In this document: positions 52,925 to 64,000 of the stretch, piece by piece
Layout of the letters: each line of letters opens with the position of its first letter
How positions within the stretch are numbered: the stretch's first letter is position 1
NCBI GenBank assembly: GCA_921293015.1
Contig: OV121081.1
Span: forward strand, 60,591,022 to 60,655,021
Reading direction: 5' to 3'
Length of the DNA: 64,000 bases
From: Phorcus lineatus
Lineage: Eukaryota > Mollusca > Gastropoda > Trochida > Trochidae
Position numbers and translations under genes: made by a program
The notes under the pieces: model-generated
The model's database searches: none
What the model was told of the DNA's origin: nothing
What the model saw: the letters and a program-made list of their open reading frames with translations, nothing else

Positions 52925-53114
52925 CACAGGCACCCGGCTCTACTTGTACATAAATAAGTAAAGGTAAACCTATATAACATATATATGTATATATATGTTT
53001 ACCTTTACTTATTTATATACGGCTCTACTTGTAAATAAATAAGTAAAGGTAAACCTATATAACATATATGTTTTCCTTTACTTATTTATTTACAAGTAGA
53101 GCCGGGTGCCTGTG
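52925..53114. mobile_element. Fold-back hAT-like MITE with triple arm and 8-bp target duplication
   Basis: Ends CACAGGCACCCGGCTCTA and TAGAGCCGGGTGCCTGTG are perfect inverted repeats and most of the 190 bp is self-complementary. The segment GGCTCTACTTGTA...AAATAAGTAAAGGTAAACC appears twice forward (from about 52935 and 53022) and once reversed at the right end. The target duplication TTCTAAAT is exact (52917-52924 and 53115-53122). Noncoding. The 8-bp duplication suggests hAT-type transposition. Confidence 0.85.
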
Positions 53115-53122
53115 TTCTAAAT

Positions 53123-54940
53123 CCATGGATGAGTATGAGATGTTTAATCTTCTAAGAAAAATTAGTTAGCTTTAATTAATAATCATTTGGGAAAATATTA
53201 TCTTATCAACATGTAAAGTCACAGACAACAATTCACACGCACCTTTCATTTCAGGGTTCATGTGTTTGCTCAAACAATGAAGTGACATCATATTTGTTTA
53301 TTACAATTCAACAGTCGCTTTTGCCTTTTTGACAACCCAATGAGAGTATCAATCAAATCAGAATAAACCTTTTATGTCGGCCCATTATCATCTTGCAATC
53401 AAATTTAAAAATGCATTTACCCTAATGCTAAAAAATACTAAGACAAAGATTAGTCCTACAATATTGATTTTTGACTGGCATCATTGGTCTTCCAATCTCA
53501 AGCCCTAACTAATAAATCATAGATTCAAATCAACAATTTTTAAACTGATTTCAAGAATATTTTTGTAATATTAAGGCTCTCCTCAAATACCCAAGTTTTC
53601 TAATGAAAATGTATGATAAATTCAAAAGTTAAATTAAAAACAATGTTTTTAATATGTCATCAACTAAAAAAGTAAATTATTATTTTATTCATAGAAAATT
53701 AAAGTTTTAAAACATTTCAATATGAACTTCGATAATAGATCAATTTTGCCAACAGAAAGTTGGCACTATGAGATTTGCACAGCTTTTTACTATCAACGAT
53801 AGTGATGACCTTGCAAATACATGACCAGGTAGATACTGCCGCGAAGATAGCAAATTGTCAGGTTTTTATAAACTTTAATAATCATGTCGGTGTTTCTGTT
53901 ATCCAATAAATTTCAGTCATAGTCCAGTGAAAAATATGACAGTCAGGTTTTTTAAAAGAGTGTCGGAAATTAAGTTCAATAAAAAAGAAAGTTTTCAACT
54001 TAAATAATTCACCAAATCAGTCGAACAATAAATGGTCTAAAATAAAACAATACAGTGATAAGTGTGATAAAAAGTTTGGAAAACCCCTGTTTGCTTGAAA
54101 CGGAATGTAATTATGATGTGCGCAAGGCATACTCATTTGGATACTTTGAGCTGAATTTATTGTTCTTGGACACAATGGTTAAAGTTAACTGTCAAGGAAA
54201 TTCTGATTTCAAACACATTTCAACTTTTGATAGAAATGGAGTAGGCAACAAATCTTACAACTTACTTTGGAGGTAAAAATAGTACACTAATGCCTCAGTG
54301 ATGGTGGAAAGAGAAAGTTTATTTATTGATTAGATTTATTGTACCACAATCAAATGTAGATTTGACCTGCTGTGTCCAGACTGCCAATCACAACCTGATT
54401 ATTTCACGAATATTGATTACACCTGGAAAACAAATACACGCTGGTACAGTACCTTTTAAGGGAGAGTAATTTTGTGATAAATTTTTGTGGAAACAAAGGC
54501 TGAATTAACAATCCTGTCTTATCTTCACCAGTGTTCGAAATAATTCCCTGCCTGCTGGTGACGTTCAGTTAGAGCGTGCTTGAGATGGGATCAGCAAGCG
54601 CGCTTGGTTTACTAGTATGTGATTTTTGATGCTTTAAGTATCTTCATGATGCATGGTTTGCTGAATTTTCAGGAGGGGTCGGTCTAGTATTCAAAATCAA
54701 AATCATATCCTAGCCAAAAGATTCATCTATGTCTCAAGCATGAAGCATGATGTTCGATCTCCTGAAGATTTTTCAAAAGTTTGAAGCTGTCATATAATTA
54801 TAATTTTTGCATTTGCTGCTCAAAGGCGCTTTGTTTTTATTCGGTCATTCTATGTTGCGCTTCAATATACATATTTTCCATTGCTAGCTCCTTTCAGAAT
54901 GTGCAACTTTTAAAGCCTTTTGACTTACCAAGTTTACCCA
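53123..54940. other. Noncoding stretch
   Basis: No exon supported. CCAGTGTTCGAAATAATTCC near 54530 looks like one end of a hAT-type MITE, but no partner end was found. Confidence 0.45.
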
Positions 54941-54949
54941 CTGTAGTCA

Positions 54950-55275
54950 TCCTTATGAAGTACCCATTCACAACTGGGTGAACTAGGACACACAGTCACA
55001 GTATTTTGTTCAAGTTTACTGCATGTTGCTATACCTGCAAATAGGTGTATGCACATTATCGTGTGGCCACCATCTGATCATTAACCAATGACTTCGTGGG
55101 TTCTTTTAAGTGCACAGGGTTGTGTATTGTACACAAGGGGTTGTAACAACACTGACAGAGTCTTTACACAAAGTTGAATCCAAAGTTTTTACCCCCGTTC
55201 ACAGCTCGAAACCAGCACTTCAAGCTTGCCGGATCACCAGCCTGGCTCTTTTACAGACTTTGCCACCATGCCTCC
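54950..55275 (-). mobile_element. Degenerate tRNA-derived SINE
   Basis: On the minus strand a tRNA-like head lies at about 55200-55270, with AAAGAGCCAGGCTGGTGATC (compare AGAGCGCCAGGCTCGTGATC of such SINEs) and GGTTTCGAGC as a worn box B. Further on are CCTGTGCACTTAAAAGAACC and GTTCACCCAGTTGTGAATGG plus GTACTT, the core words shared with the other SINEs of this window. Confidence 0.55.
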
Positions 55276-56082
55276 AACATGTTGAATTTAAAATAGGGTT
55301 AGGGTTTGTTTTATTTGGGAAGTGGAAACAGTTACTAGTGGTTCTAGAGACTGATTGAAGCATATAAAATACCCAAACCTCATTGTCCATATATTATTTT
55401 CCTGTGTAGCAACAACTGAGCATTAAAATTAGAGCATCCCTAAAATCAGTTAACCTTTAATACCCTTGCCTCTATGAGCAGTTTTTAGAAGGTTATATTA
55501 TGTATATTATCCCTTTTTATGTATCTGTTCCTGTGAATTCAAATTGAGTAAATAAAAAGATATGATAAAAGATACGTTTACATAAGAATATCAGATAAAA
55601 TAAACTATAAAAACTTTTTTGTGAATATGAAAAAAAAAATTGGTACATCAAAAACCTGTGTCCCTCTTATTTCTGCTAGATAGTTTGAAGATAGAATCAT
55701 TTTTTTGTCGAGTTGTGTTTTGGATTTTGAGTCTCAGGTGTATGTTTGTACCCTCACATGTTATCTTCATGAAACTTTATGAACACGCTAACAATGCTTG
55801 TTTATGTGTTATCTAACATCAATAGACACACTATTCTGCTGAAGCATTACAAACTGTCAATTGAGGCAATGTTTCAGGATGCCAACACTGCAAGACAGAA
55901 CATTGTTATAGTGTATTACACGATCATGTCAGTGAATAGAAACTGTGATTCATTATTGGTCTTTATCAAAACATGATAGGTACCCAAAACTGCAGCTATG
56001 TCTAACATAACCACTGTCTGTTCATCCAGTCTTCATGGGTCACCATTTTGAGAAACACTTCTTCACCAGGAAATATTTTTTT

Positions 56083-56486
56083 ACCAACCATCACCTCAGC
56101 AAACATCACTTTACCATCAACATTCACTTCATCAAACATCACTCAGCCGTCTATTAACCATCACTACATAAAACATCACTTTACAATTAACCATCACTTC
56201 ATCAACATCACTTTACAATTTACCATCACTTCATCAAACATCACTTTACAATTGACCATCACTTCATCAAACAACACTTTACAATTAACCATAACTTCAT
56301 CAATCGTCACTTTACAATTAACCATCACTTCATCAAACATCACTTTATAATTAACCATCACTTCATCAAACATAATTTTACCATCAGCAATCATTACATC
56401 AAACATCACTTTACCATCAATAAACCATCACTTCATCAAACACCACTTTACCACCAATAAACCATCACTTCATCAAACATCACTTA
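56083..56486. repeat. Minisatellite, ~33-bp unit ACCATCACTTCATCAAACAT
   Basis: About 12 tandem copies of ACCATCACTTCATCAAACAT plus CACTTTACAATTA, with some 36-bp variants (CACTTTACCATCAATAA). Long frames on both strands (about 70-100 residues) are produced by the repeat and should not be read as genes. Confidence 0.9.
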
Positions 56487-56489
56487 GAT

Positions 56490-59400
56490 GGTATTTACGT
56501 TGTATGATATGATATCTGTTTTATGACTAATATGTATTAATTGAATAACTTTAATATTAGATAGAAATGAAAAGATTCCTTGTGTTGATTTTTCCAGTCA
56601 AGAGTTATCTCATTGTAAGTTTTGAACCTAAGCATGCAGTTTTTTTACTCTTTCAACGTGATAAATATTCAATATATCTGATCTCTTGTGCAGTGTGAAG
56701 TCATCAAAGCCCAGAAACAATACAAAACCATTTGCAAATTAAGCAATCGGATTATGCATTGAGATGCTACATTTGATTTCCCGTGGCACTAACTCCATGC
56801 ACAGCCAAATGGTATAACAATGTTTTGAGCATCTTTTCTTATTGGCTTTGCGGCAAAATGTCAAAGTTCATTGTGATGGCCATTTTTACTGGTCATTGTA
56901 AGATTAATAATTTCCCTCCATTTACTTTCCCTTTGTTTTGATTCCCTTTATTTACTTTCCCTGTGTTTAGATTTACATTGTTTCATTTTCCTACGTTTAG
57001 TCTTGTATTATTTATTACCTATCCTTTCATTTTCTGTTATCACTCTTATTCCTTTGCTTTTTTATGAAATTGGTTTTGTCTTTGTATCACATCTTTTTGT
57101 TTGGTAAAATCTCATTGTCCCTGCAGCTTTTTGACTCAAGAAGTAAAAACACTTTTGAAATGATTTGTAGAGTATAGAGGTTGAACAGATAATTCCAGTC
57201 ACGAAAACTAAAACGAGATAACACTAATTTGAAGTAGGTTTATAGAACTAACTAATTAACATCTCAATTTTGCTTTATATTTTAGAATATTAATGAATAA
57301 ATTCAATACTTTCTCAAAATACTAATGACTTAGTCTAGTTAAAAATGGCTGCCCAAGTCGATACTTTTAGCACTAGGATAAGATTGAATAGGAGAATGAC
57401 ACAGAAGAAATAAAAAAACATGATTATAAAAAATAAGTCCATTGGGACAACATTATCACATTTCAGAAAAAGGAAATAGTAATTTGAGACATAATTTCCA
57501 TCTCATCATTTATTTTCAGCGAGATTGTTTATTTTCCTCCAATTTTGAATAATTGATCGATTGAGTTATGTGATGCTCATGTTCACTAAGAATTTGTTAT
57601 GGTGTATCCATGGAACAGTTGTTAGTAGACGCTTTGCTGTCACACAGGAAGTTTGTAATCAATCCCCCTGTCTATTGGTATTTGATAATTCCCTATTGCA
57701 GTTCACCGGAAGACCAATTTCCTTTCAAAGCTTGAATAATATTGTAGAATGGTGTTGTGTTTTCTGAATTGAGGACTGGATTTGTCAGACTACTGAAATG
57801 TACACTTATTTGGATGATCTGGGTCACTGAATTGATTAACTGCTTGATAATAGATCATTTTGTTTATGAAATTAGCAATTGTTATTTTCATTTTTTTTTT
57901 ACAGGAATGCAGACTTTTCTCATCAATCATTATTTTATAAAGTTATTATCATATGGTTATTGAAATAGTAGACGTGTCATGTTATTTGCGATTATTACTC
58001 GTCCATGTAATTTTCTGCATTTTGATATTCTTGCGGCAATATTTGATTAGTCATCTACGGCAAAATGTCGACAGTTATTCTTGATTTATGTATTAATGTA
58101 AAAAAAACCATAATAATAACCTTCCGACCTTTTGAAACTATCTATTTAACTTATGAATAATTTGGTATGAAAACTGACCATTATGCAAAAGAGTTCAAAT
58201 TTAGTTACCTTGATTTAATATATAATTATATAGGATGTTAAATGACCTTCCATGTTATATTTATACATATTATGTTATATATTAATTTAACAAGTTCATA
58301 ATTTAGTAAACGTGATATAAAAATGTTACTGTGAGATGTTTCTCTCAGAAACTGTTAGGATGTGTTTTGAAATCATTTTGTGTATGTTGGCTTTACCTGT
58401 GGTTCCCTGTTTATGCCTGGGTATCTCACCTGTAGCCAGTGATTGCTTCTGAATTATTATTCTCCTCCATGAAGAGGAATCTTGACTGATAGTAATTAGT
58501 TTCATCAGTAATTATATGCAACAAATTACTTTTACGAAATGTGTAATTGTCAAAGAAAACTATTCTGTCCCTCCCTTTAATGGCTGAAGCCTTGCTCGTT
58601 CACAAAAGGATGACGTCATCATAGATTATGGCTCATAATGGAGTCTTAAAAAATATGAATTCGTGAAATTTAAATATTTTCTGTAAGATTCATCTCATTT
58701 TGTTTTTTTAGAAATACTCAAGATGTTTACACAAGAAGTATAAACAGAAGTATGTTATGTATAGATGGAAGTATTTTCCTGAATGATAACATGGACATGT
58801 TATTTAGCTGCTCTTTTTTCATAAAAACTCACGCATGTTACAAAGATATTAATAGATGGATATTAATACTGATGTCTGATAAATAGGAAATAGGTTTGTT
58901 GGTGTTTCATCCATAGTTGATAATCTTGACGACAAGTCTACAAATAATCACTGTTTTGATGCTTCTGATAAGATGGTGATGTATTGTTTTCAAAGAAAAA
59001 TTACTTCTTAAAGTTTTAATTATATCTAGTGTCTTTCTTTATCAATTCAAATAAGATTAATGTGTTTTCATTTTATTGACATTTTTCAATGTTTACTTTT
59101 GTTTGTTTATTTTGTTGTCATGGAAAATTGGCAACTTGATTTTTACATATCCAACCATAGCAATAAAAATAAGGATTTTAAAGAAATTTATATGATTATT
59201 GGTTTCAGTTTTATAACCATGGTAATTGAGTTAATGATTGAAAGTAATGTTAAAAAATGATGGAGCTTAAAAGTATAGGAGTATTCAAGCAGATAAGGAA
59301 GACTGAACCTTGATGTTGTTACTGCTAATAATTGTATGTGTTTTCATTTGTTGAAAACAACATTTTATTTGCGCATATTTATTTCTTCAAAAAGTAAAGA

Positions 59401-59735
59401 TCTGCATGGATTGCCCAATGATTTTTTTTTTACAAAGGTTGATCTTTTTAGAAGGAAGGAAAAAATGTGTCTAATATCTAATATCACTTAATATCTTTTT
59501 ATGTTAATTCTTCCCACTAAGTCTGTTTTGAAAAAAAAAGGACTTTTGTAAGAAAAATAGAACTTTATTCTTCAGCTATGAGGATTTTGAAGAGGGATAT
59601 TAGACTATAATGTAGTGAAACATTGGGTATTTATATTGATAATAATATGCATTATTAATTCAATAATTCACCTACAATGTGAAACATAAGGAAATCAAGC
59701 TATGTGCATAACACCCTCCAAGAACAATAGAGACG
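56490..59735. other. Noncoding stretch, probably INTS14 5' intron
   Basis: No exon or element supported; AT-rich with short T runs. The frames at 57561-57963 and 59060-59260 are unrecognised. Confidence 0.5.
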
Positions 59736-59737
59736 TC

Positions 59738-60176
59738 ATGTAAGATTTATGAAATGGAGAATGTAAGATTTATGAAATGGAGAATGTAAGAGTTATGAAA
59801 TGGAGAATGTAAGATTAATGAAATGGAGAATGTAAGAGTAATGAAATGGAGAATGTAAGAGTTATGAAATGGAGAATGTATGATTTATGAAATGGAGAAT
59901 GTAAGATTAATGAAATGGAGAATGTAAGAGTTATGAAATGGAGAATGTAAGATTAATGAAATGGAGAATGTAAGATTAATGAAATGGAGAACGTAAGAGT
60001 TATGAAATGGAGAATGTATTATTTATGAAATGGAGAATGTAAGATTAATGAAATGGAGAATGTAAGAGTTATGAAATGGAGAATGTATGATTTATGAAAT
60101 GGAGAATGTAAGATTAATGAAATGGAGAATGTAAGAGTTATGAAATGGAGAATGTAAGATATATGAAATGGAGAAT
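59738..60176. repeat. 23-bp minisatellite with 69-bp higher-order pattern
   Basis: Nineteen head-to-tail copies of ATGTAAGAKTTATGAAATGG plus AGA, all 23 bp. Variants at the middle positions (gatttat, gagttat, gattaat, and tatgatttat or tattatttat) recur in a fixed order of three in the right half. It ends about 400 bp before the INTS14 start exon. Confidence 0.95.
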
Positions 60177-60595
60177 TTTCAGCACTCAGTATCATGAGTG
60201 TTAACAATATATCTCTGCATCAACAATAATTAATCACAAGGTAATTCTATATTTTCACTGTTTAATTTTACCTGAGAATTTATACTATATTTCAGATTTT
60301 AGTTTATTCCGGACATGTGGTCCTTCATGTTTTGAATGTTGTTTTGTGAAGATTTATAACATTACTTAATATCGAGAGTGTTTACAATATATCTTTTGGT
60401 CAACAATAGTTATAAATAATAATGTATATTTATGATGTCAATGTTAGATTTTACCTCAGAATTTATACTATATTTCAGATTTTAGTATTTTCCAGACAAG
60501 CGATCATTTATGTTTTGAATGTTTCTTCTGGAGGTACAGTAGATGATGTTTACTTACTGGTATCCACATTTTTTTATTCAGATTAACCACCTACC

Positions 60596-60757
60596 ATGCC
60601 AACAGTTTTCGTCCTGGACGTGTCGCTGTCCATGAGTAGACCAGTCCTGGTCCCGGACAGCCAGGAGGAATACCAGAGGCGCCACCTAGCGATACACGGC
60701 ATCAACCATCTCCTGGACTACATGTCACAGCACTGCAAACTGGAATTCACCTCGCTT
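60596..60757 (+). CDS. INTS14: Integrator complex subunit 14 (INTS14/VWA9), first coding exon
   Basis: Codes for residues 1-54. INTS14 is a von Willebrand A-type subunit of the Integrator complex. It pairs with INTS10 and INTS13 in a nucleic-acid-binding arm module and acts in the nucleus in snRNA 3'-end processing and transcription attenuation. The protein begins MPTVFVLDVSLSMSRPV and runs through EEYQRRHLAIHG to HCKLEFTSL, colinear with the human N-terminus as I remember it. The MIDAS metal motif DxSxS is intact (Asp8, Ser10, Ser12). The exon starts after acceptor TTTTTTATTCAG (AG at 60580-60581), so 14 nt of 5' UTR precede the ATG (A at -3). It ends at CTT|GTGAGT (60757) in phase 0. Reading through the donor would give a longer frame that is not real. 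A noncoding first exon must lie upstream. Confidence 0.93.
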
Positions 60758-61199
60758 GTGAGTCCAACCTTCCTATGTCACCCTGGTTTTAAATGTCTCG
60801 CCCTTATACCAAATATCACAACCAAAGTCATATTCAGATAACAGATAAGATTGGTACAAAACCATCTACTTTGACATCCAGTGAGTACTCTTGAAATCAA
60901 AGTTTGTATTCAATTTTTTATACCAAATAAATTTCACATTAATGGGAATGTAATCTTAAGCATCGTGTTATTTGTTATTTAGGAGATAAACATACTGTGT
61001 TTAGAAATCAGAGGCATATAGCAGAATTATAACAACTCAATGTTTGATTTAAAGTCGAATGTGAAGCTCACTCTATTCAGAAGTATTTGAAGATCAGCGT
61101 TAATGTTTGGAATAATTTCTACAATATTTTGAAAGTTGATGTCTGTATTAAGGCATGTGTTTGTGGCGAAAAGTGCTGAATTTGTATGAAAATATTAAC

Positions 61200-61960
61200 A
61201 AGTCCTGTCCCTCTCAAAACATCTAAACTGATTATTTAGTTTTGAACAAATTTGTTATGAGCATGCATGCTAACATGAAGGTGTGTCATGATTAACAATT
61301 TTGAAAATATTTTGGAAATTTTGTGTTTTAGGCAAAAAATGGTGACTCTGTTAGGATAGTGTTTCAAATCCTGTCTGGTTCATAACTTCTATACTTTCAT
61401 CTAATTTGGATCAAAATTGGTATGACCATCCATAATTATGTAAATATGTGTCATGATTAATCATTTGGAAAATTTTGGGTATTTTTGGCAAAAAATTTAG
61501 ACTCTATTAGAAAACTGTTTAAATCCTGTCTGGCTCATAACTTCTAAACTGATCATCTGATTTTGGTCCAATTTGGTATGGAGTTACGTTAATACGTGCA
61601 AGTATGTCGTTATCAACAATTTTTTAAATATTTGGTAAAAATTTAAGTTTTTTGGCCAAAAAATGTTAACTCGGTTAATGATGAACAATTTTGTTACTTT
61701 TTGTGTTCATTTTGCTTTTTCTGATAAGAAGAGTTGACTTATTAGAAAACAGTTTTAAGTCCTGTCTGGCTCATAACTTCTTAACTAATCATCTGATTTT
61801 GATCAAAGTTGGTTTAAATTGCTGAAGTCATGAAGTTATGTCATTATAACCAATTTTGAAAATATTTGTCTTAAAAACATTCATTTTTGGAAAAAAGCGA
61901 TGTATTTGGAATAAAATTGTAGTGAGTCATGTATGGATCATAAATTGTTCTCTTTTTTTG
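61200..61960. repeat. Diverged tandem repeat (~160-230 bp unit) in the INTS14 intron
   Basis: CCTGTCTGGCTCATAACTTC with AATTTGGTATG some 40 bp on recurs at 61204, about 61370, 61525 and 61761, with a partial fifth near 61925. Spacing is about 166, 156 and 236 bp. Units also share GTCATGATTAACAATTTTGA-type words. Noncoding. Confidence 0.75.
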
Positions 61961-62951
61961 CCATATTAAAGGTCATGTTCTTCTCAGAGATTTAGAAATA
62001 CAGGAAAGTTGATTTTTCTAAATTGATTTAGAATATTTTATTTTGCGGACCCGAAATAATAAAATGAAATAATGAAATGATCCAGTTTTCTTCACCTATG
62101 CTATTTTGACTATTTTGACTTGAATGTGTATTAAGATCCCAATCATGAAAATATTGCCATTACATTATGTGAGGTCGTCAACAGTATGTTGATTTTATTT
62201 TGATTTTGTTTGAACAGTTTCCTTCTTTGATTCTTTACAACATTGTCCAAATATCATATCATTTAACAAATCATATTAAGGAATCATTAATCTAATACAT
62301 CATAGAAAAATCTTATAGTGATAAAATATATAGTACCTGAAAACATTGTGCCATTTGCGGGGGATATAGCCGGACCATGTCAGCTGCTTGTTATTAATGG
62401 TTTAAGTATAGATTTAGTATATAACAAGGGAAGGCAATAGTATGAAATGGTAGGGAGTTACATTTTCTCTTTATCACTCACCACCATAAATCAAACATAA
62501 TTTCCATCGAAATGCTGAAAGTCATACATGCACACTATTTGAAATGGGAGAGTAATTAAATTATGAATCCCTTGAAATGATGTTGCTAGGTAATGTGACG
62601 CTAAAGGACATGGTCACAAAGTGATTTAAGGAAATTGCAAACAAAACATCTGTTTGAAGCAAAACCCAAACTTGAAATAATAATAATAAAATAATAGTTT
62701 ATCATGTTGTGATACATAAAATTTTAACACAAATATATGTCGCTTAAAACAACCAGGCCTCATTAGGCCAAGAAGACATCAAGGTTAAGACATTTACTAA
62801 AAAAGACACACAATATCTGCATTTACATAATTCACATTCTCTATAGATTTACACCAAGTGGTACACACACCACCCACTCACTGATCCATCCCAGTTGACA
62901 TACAGACAACCTTTATCTGTTAAAACTACTATTTTCATCCTGAAACATCCA

Positions 62952-63038
62952 CTACCTCACAGTGACACCCGACTACCTCACACTGACACCCCAGCTACCT
63001 CACAAAGACACCCCGACTACCTCACACTGACACTCCGA
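62952..63038. repeat. Four 21-22-bp tandem repeats beside an INTS14 exon
   Basis: CTACCTCACACTGACACCCC with GA, four copies (21, 22, 22, 22 bp), ending 63 bp before the acceptor of the second coding exon. Confidence 0.9.
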
Positions 63039-63101
63039 CTCAAGAAGCATCTATCCATAGAGTTTTGAGATAATTATCATTATTGCCATGTCTTGGTACA
63101 G

Positions 63102-63272
63102 GTTGTCTTCTCCTACCTGTGGGAGCAGTTGGTGACCTTCACACGAGACTTTGACTCTATCAAGTCTGCTCTGAACAAGGTAGAGATATTCAACAAGACT
63201 TGTATTGAGACAGTTCTTGCCGGCATCAGGTCCCTTATTGTTGACGAGTGGAGCACCGTCACTCCCTGTCAG
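63102..63272 (+). CDS. INTS14: INTS14 second coding exon (gene continues past the window)
   Basis: A 171-nt exon of 57 codons, phase 0 at both ends, bounded by CTTGGTACAG|GTTGTC and TGTCAG|GTCAGT. It gives residues 55-111, from VVFSYLWEQLVTFTRD to VDEWSTVTPCQ. Joined to the previous exon it reads KLEFTSL-VVFSYLWEQL, matching human KLEFTAL-VVFSSLWELM without a gap. FTRD (67-70) carries the threonine expected in the VWA metal-site loop. The rest of the VWA domain and the C-terminal part lie beyond 64000; nothing resembling the next exon was seen in 63273-64000. Confidence 0.92.
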
Positions 63273-64000
63273 GTCAGTTCAAATCTTCCCACTACTCATT
63301 CTCATCCAACTCTGTCAGACCCTCACTTGCTGCTTATCTTGATCTTACTACCCCTTCACAGGGGTCGTGTCAGGTGACCTTTATACTCCAGCCAATCAGC
63401 CACAAGGCTAGGAAAGCGCAATTTGATATTCAGGGTGCTTCATATTGTTTGGAAGTTGAAAGGTCACAGATGAGGTCACCTGGACATAAACCCTATAGAG
63501 CAGCTTTGAGATCAGAAATCCAAATTGTTATGAATATTTGCTTTGAGATTATTTAAATGAGATTGTCCATTCTTTGAAGTTGTTACAGTGTCCATAATGG
63601 CGATTGCTAAATGATTGTCTAGTCTATCTGATGTATTGTAAGTATGGCTCATTTGGCTTGTTAGTTAGAAATAGTATTTTGTCAGTTTCAGGCATGTTTT
63701 TTGTTGTTATTATTATAGTACTTTTAAAGGGCTTTTAAAGCATGTATTGAGATCTTGGAGCGAATGTATGAAAATGTTTGCCGTTGAAATACAGTTTGCA
63801 AATAACAAAAAAAACAATCCAAAAAGGAATCATTTGTTCATTTTGTTTACCAGATATACTTAAATATGTATTGTATTTACTCTGAATCTACTGTTGCTTA
63901 TTGCTTAATTCAGTGACATCATTTAAAAATTATCCATGAATATTTGCTATCTCTGTTGCTAAAAACTTGAATTATGAGACAGAAAATGCTCTAAATAGAC

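Noticed and set aside
56048-56409. Long frames on both strands
   Set aside because: They are made by a 33-bp minisatellite.
59738-60176. Regular short repeats that might suggest a CRISPR array
   Set aside because: Units are contiguous 23-bp tandem copies with no spacers, in a eukaryotic intron.

Overview
The window is AT-rich metazoan nuclear DNA with spliced genes, very long introns and dense remains of DNA transposons, SINEs, LINEs and minisatellites. The repeat types (tRNA-derived SINEs with ATT-rich tails, TTAA and 8-bp-TSD MITEs) suggest a marine invertebrate, perhaps a mollusc or another lophotrochozoan. That placement is a guess; nothing seen fixes the species.

Two host genes are supported, lying head to head. 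On the minus strand is a K+-dependent Na+/Ca2+ exchanger (NCKX, SLC24A family). It has one large 5' coding exon (14094..13288, with 5' UTR up to about 14234), a loop exon (8450..8345) and a 30-nt microexon (7717..7688). The second half of the protein was not found and should lie past the left edge. On the plus strand at the right end is the start of Integrator complex subunit 14 (INTS14/VWA9): exons 60582..60757 and 63102..63272, continuing past the right edge. As I recall, human SLC24A1 and INTS14 are also divergent neighbours at 15q22.31, so this may be an ancient gene pair. A candidate shared promoter with splice donors facing both ways lies at about 51.9-52.6 kb.

Layout: 1-7.7 kb, exchanger intron or 3' region with a LINE 3' end, a long hairpin, a TIR element and a SINE piece. 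7.7-14.2 kb, exchanger exons, a C-rich degenerate tandem array and MITEs. 14.2-51.9 kb, no recognisable host exons; if the promoter call is right this is the exchanger's giant 5' intron. It holds a LINE relic (20.8-21.6 kb), minisatellites, a mariner-like MITE, an interrupted ~105-bp tandem repeat, SINEs, a TTAA MITE seen beside an empty paralogous site, a triple nest of DNA elements (40.2-43.9 kb) and a two-level nest (47.9-49.9 kb). 51.9-60.6 kb, promoter candidate, a fold-back hAT-like MITE, a SINE and two minisatellites. 60.6-64 kb, INTS14 exons with intronic repeats.

The two genes have unrelated jobs (plasma-membrane Ca2+ extrusion; RNA 3'-end processing and transcription attenuation). 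Any link would be shared regulation. I saw no retroviral, LTR, Polinton, toxin or CRISPR sequence.
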